Of a stretch of 27,386 nt of DNA, positions 26,326 to 27,386 are shown in pieces. The notes below the pieces were generated by a model that saw only the letters and a list, made by a program, of their open reading frames with translations, had not been told where the DNA came from and did not search any database. Both the position numbers and the translations under genes were made by a program. The stretch's first letter is position 1, and each line of letters opens with the position of its first letter. Location of the stretch: positions 1 through 27,386 of IMG/VR virus record IMGVR_UViG_3300006027_000050; one strand, 5' to 3'. This stretch comes from a virus.

Positions 26326-27237
26326 ATGGCTGCTATTTCAAGAGCAAATGAGTTAAAGCAACTCCTACCGGGATTAAATGCCCTTTTTGGCGAAGAGTAC
26401 GCAACTCATGACAATGAGCATGAGGAAATCTATACAACTGAAAACTCTGAAAGAAGTTTCGAAGAAGAGTTAAAGCTGTCGGGATTTGGTGCTGCTCCAG
26501 TAAAAGACGAAGGTTCGGCTATCACTTATGATACTGCACAAGAGTCTTTTGTCGCTAGATATACACACGAAACTATAGCAATGGGATTTGCTGTGACAGA
26601 AGAAGCAATGGAGGATAACCTCTATGTGCAACTATCTGCCAGATATACCAAAGCTTTGGCTCGTGCTATGGCGTACACAAAACAAGTGAAAGCTGCATTA
26701 CCACTTAACAATGGTTTCAGTTCTTTCCAAAGTGGTGATGGTGTAAGTTTATTCAACACAGCACACCCACTTGTTAATGGTGGTACAAACTCAAACAGAC
26801 CAACAACTGGTGCAGATTTGAACGAAGCTTCTCTAGAAGATGCGATTATTCAAATTGGTAAGTACACAGATGAAAGAGGTCTTAAGATTGCTGCTAGAGC
26901 AAGAAAGTTAATCATACCTTCTGAGCTTCAATTCGTAGCAACTAGACTACTTCAAAGTGACTACAGAGTTGGTACTGCAGATAATGATATTAACGCAATC
27001 AAAACTAATGGTGTAATTCCTGAAGGTTTTGTTGTAAACCATTATCTGACTGACACTAACGCTTTCTTCATTACTACAGATATTCCTGATGGAATGAAGC
27101 ACTTCGTTAGAAGTCCAATGACAACCAGCATGGATGGTGACTTCGAAACTGGAAATGTAAGATATAAAGCTAGAGAAAGATACTCCTTTGGTGTATCAGA
27201 CCCTCTAGGCATCTACGCAAGTCCGGGAGCGAGCTAA
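26326..27237 (+). CDS. Major capsid protein (Mu gpT-like, HK97 fold)
   Basis: 303 residues with AAGGAG before the ATG. It has features of the Mu gpT-type major head protein: a short N-terminal arm without an obvious cleavable prodomain, ITYDTAQESFVARYTHETIAMGFAVTEEAMEDN, a spine helix rich in Ala (YTKALARAMAYTKQVKAALPLNNGF), LFNTAHPLVNGG, RKLIIPSELQFVATRLL and a C-terminal RERYSFGVSDPLGIYAS. It forms the icosahedral shell. A strong terminator follows the stop, consistent with a high-level transcript. Confidence 0.9.
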   Translation: MAAISRANELKQLLPGLNALFGEEYATHDNEHEEIYTTENSERSFEEELKLSGFGAAPVKDEGSAITYDTAQESFVARYTHETIAMGFAVTEEAMEDNLYVQLSARYTKALARAMAYTKQVKAALPLNNGFSSFQSGDGVSLFNTAHPLVNGGTNSNRPTTGADLNEASLEDAIIQIGKYTDERGLKIAARARKLIIPSELQFVATRLLQSDYRVGTADNDINAIKTNGVIPEGFVVNHYLTDTNAFFITTDIPDGMKHFVRSPMTTSMDGDFETGNVRYKARERYSFGVSDPLGIYASPGAS

Positions 27238-27246
27238 TAGAATTTA

Positions 27247-27271
27247 GGGGAGACTTCGGTCTCCCCTTTTT
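27247..27271 (+). terminator. Strong intrinsic terminator after the capsid gene
   Basis: GGGGAGAC (27247-27254), a TTCG tetraloop, GTCTCCCC (27259-27266), then five T. A perfect 8-bp stem with the very stable UUCG loop. Confidence 0.95.
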
Positions 27272-27357
27272 CTATATCTAGGATTTAATTAACTTCTCTA
27301 TCAACTGACCTAGCAGACAACCCAAGATGATAGAGTTTTTCCTTTAAGGAGGGAATA

Positions 27358-27386
27358 ATGGGAACAACAACATTCTCAGGACCAGT
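27358..27386 (+). CDS. Start of the next structural gene (cut by window edge)
   Basis: AAGGAGG lies 6 nt before the ATG at 27358. Only the first nine codons are visible (MGTTTFSGP). Short starts of this type (TTTFSGP) are common in phage head-fibre or minor head proteins after the capsid gene, but this is too little to assign a function. Confidence 0.6.

Noticed and set aside
1-27386. Anti-CRISPR, toxin-antitoxin or other known defence genes among the small unknown genes.
   Set aside because: None of the small proteins shows a motif I can tie to such a system. Acidic composition alone is not enough.

Overview
The window is a contiguous piece (about 27.4 kb) of the genome of a tailed double-stranded DNA phage. 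The host cannot be fixed from the sequence. The bacterial-type sigma-70 promoters, strong GGAGG ribosome-binding sites, consensus DnaA boxes and moderately AT-rich composition fit a Gram-negative host. The gene set (Cpn10-like protein in the head operon, MoxR/DUF2201 pair, Sak3, LPD38-type internal protein) resembles marine podovirus-like phages. No tRNA, rRNA, insertion sequence or CRISPR array was seen, and no integrase or DNA polymerase is encoded here.

Layout. (1) 1-1574, rightward: C-terminal part of a very large internal/ejection protein. (2) 1757-8309, leftward: a tightly packed operon of 17 small genes, many joined by ATGA or TGATG overlaps. It holds a recombination/nuclease module: Ref-type HNH nuclease, PD-(D/E)XK nuclease, SSB-like protein, Sak3/DUF1071 annealing protein and a Cas4/RecB-like exonuclease. 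(3) 8411-11038, rightward: a small protein, a T7 gp4-like primase-helicase and an unknown protein. (4) 11639-10980, leftward: a two-gene operon ending in a ribbon-helix-helix regulator, whose 3' end overlaps the convergent gene. (5) 18049-12127, leftward: four short operons. They encode two small proteins, a MoxR AAA+ ATPase, a coiled-coil protein plus a DUF2201 metallopeptidase/VWA protein, and two small proteins plus a putative ADP-ribosyltransferase. (6) 18675-27386, rightward: the late head module TerS, TerL, portal, small protein, Cpn10-like protein, scaffold, unknown protein, decoration-like protein, major capsid protein, terminator, and the start of the next gene.

The most unusual content is regulatory. 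Each of the four leftward operons in region 5 starts with a copy of the same structured 5' leader. It has a three-way-junction-like fold whose stems are kept by compensating changes, then CTTTTAACTTTC, then a GGAGGTGCA-type ribosome-binding site. Just downstream, in the gene-poor stretch at 11640-12126, lies a compact leftward unit: a near-consensus promoter (TTGACG, 17 bp, TATACT), about 115 nt without a clear ORF, and an intrinsic terminator. The predicted RNA carries GAAAGTTAAAAG and CACCTCC, the exact complements of the two conserved leader segments and in the right order to pair with both. I read this as a phage-encoded small RNA that controls translation of four phage operons. Two consensus DnaA boxes sit just upstream of its promoter.

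A second dispersed signal is a palindromic motif around TTAC(C/T)(A/G)GTAATATTT, found about a dozen times near operon boundaries, just before start codons and inside genes. Where it lies in leftward genes it is read in one frame and gives the peptide ENIT in four unrelated proteins. It is a candidate regulator-binding site or dispersed palindromic repeat. These regulatory proposals are inferences from sequence pattern and need experimental or comparative tests.
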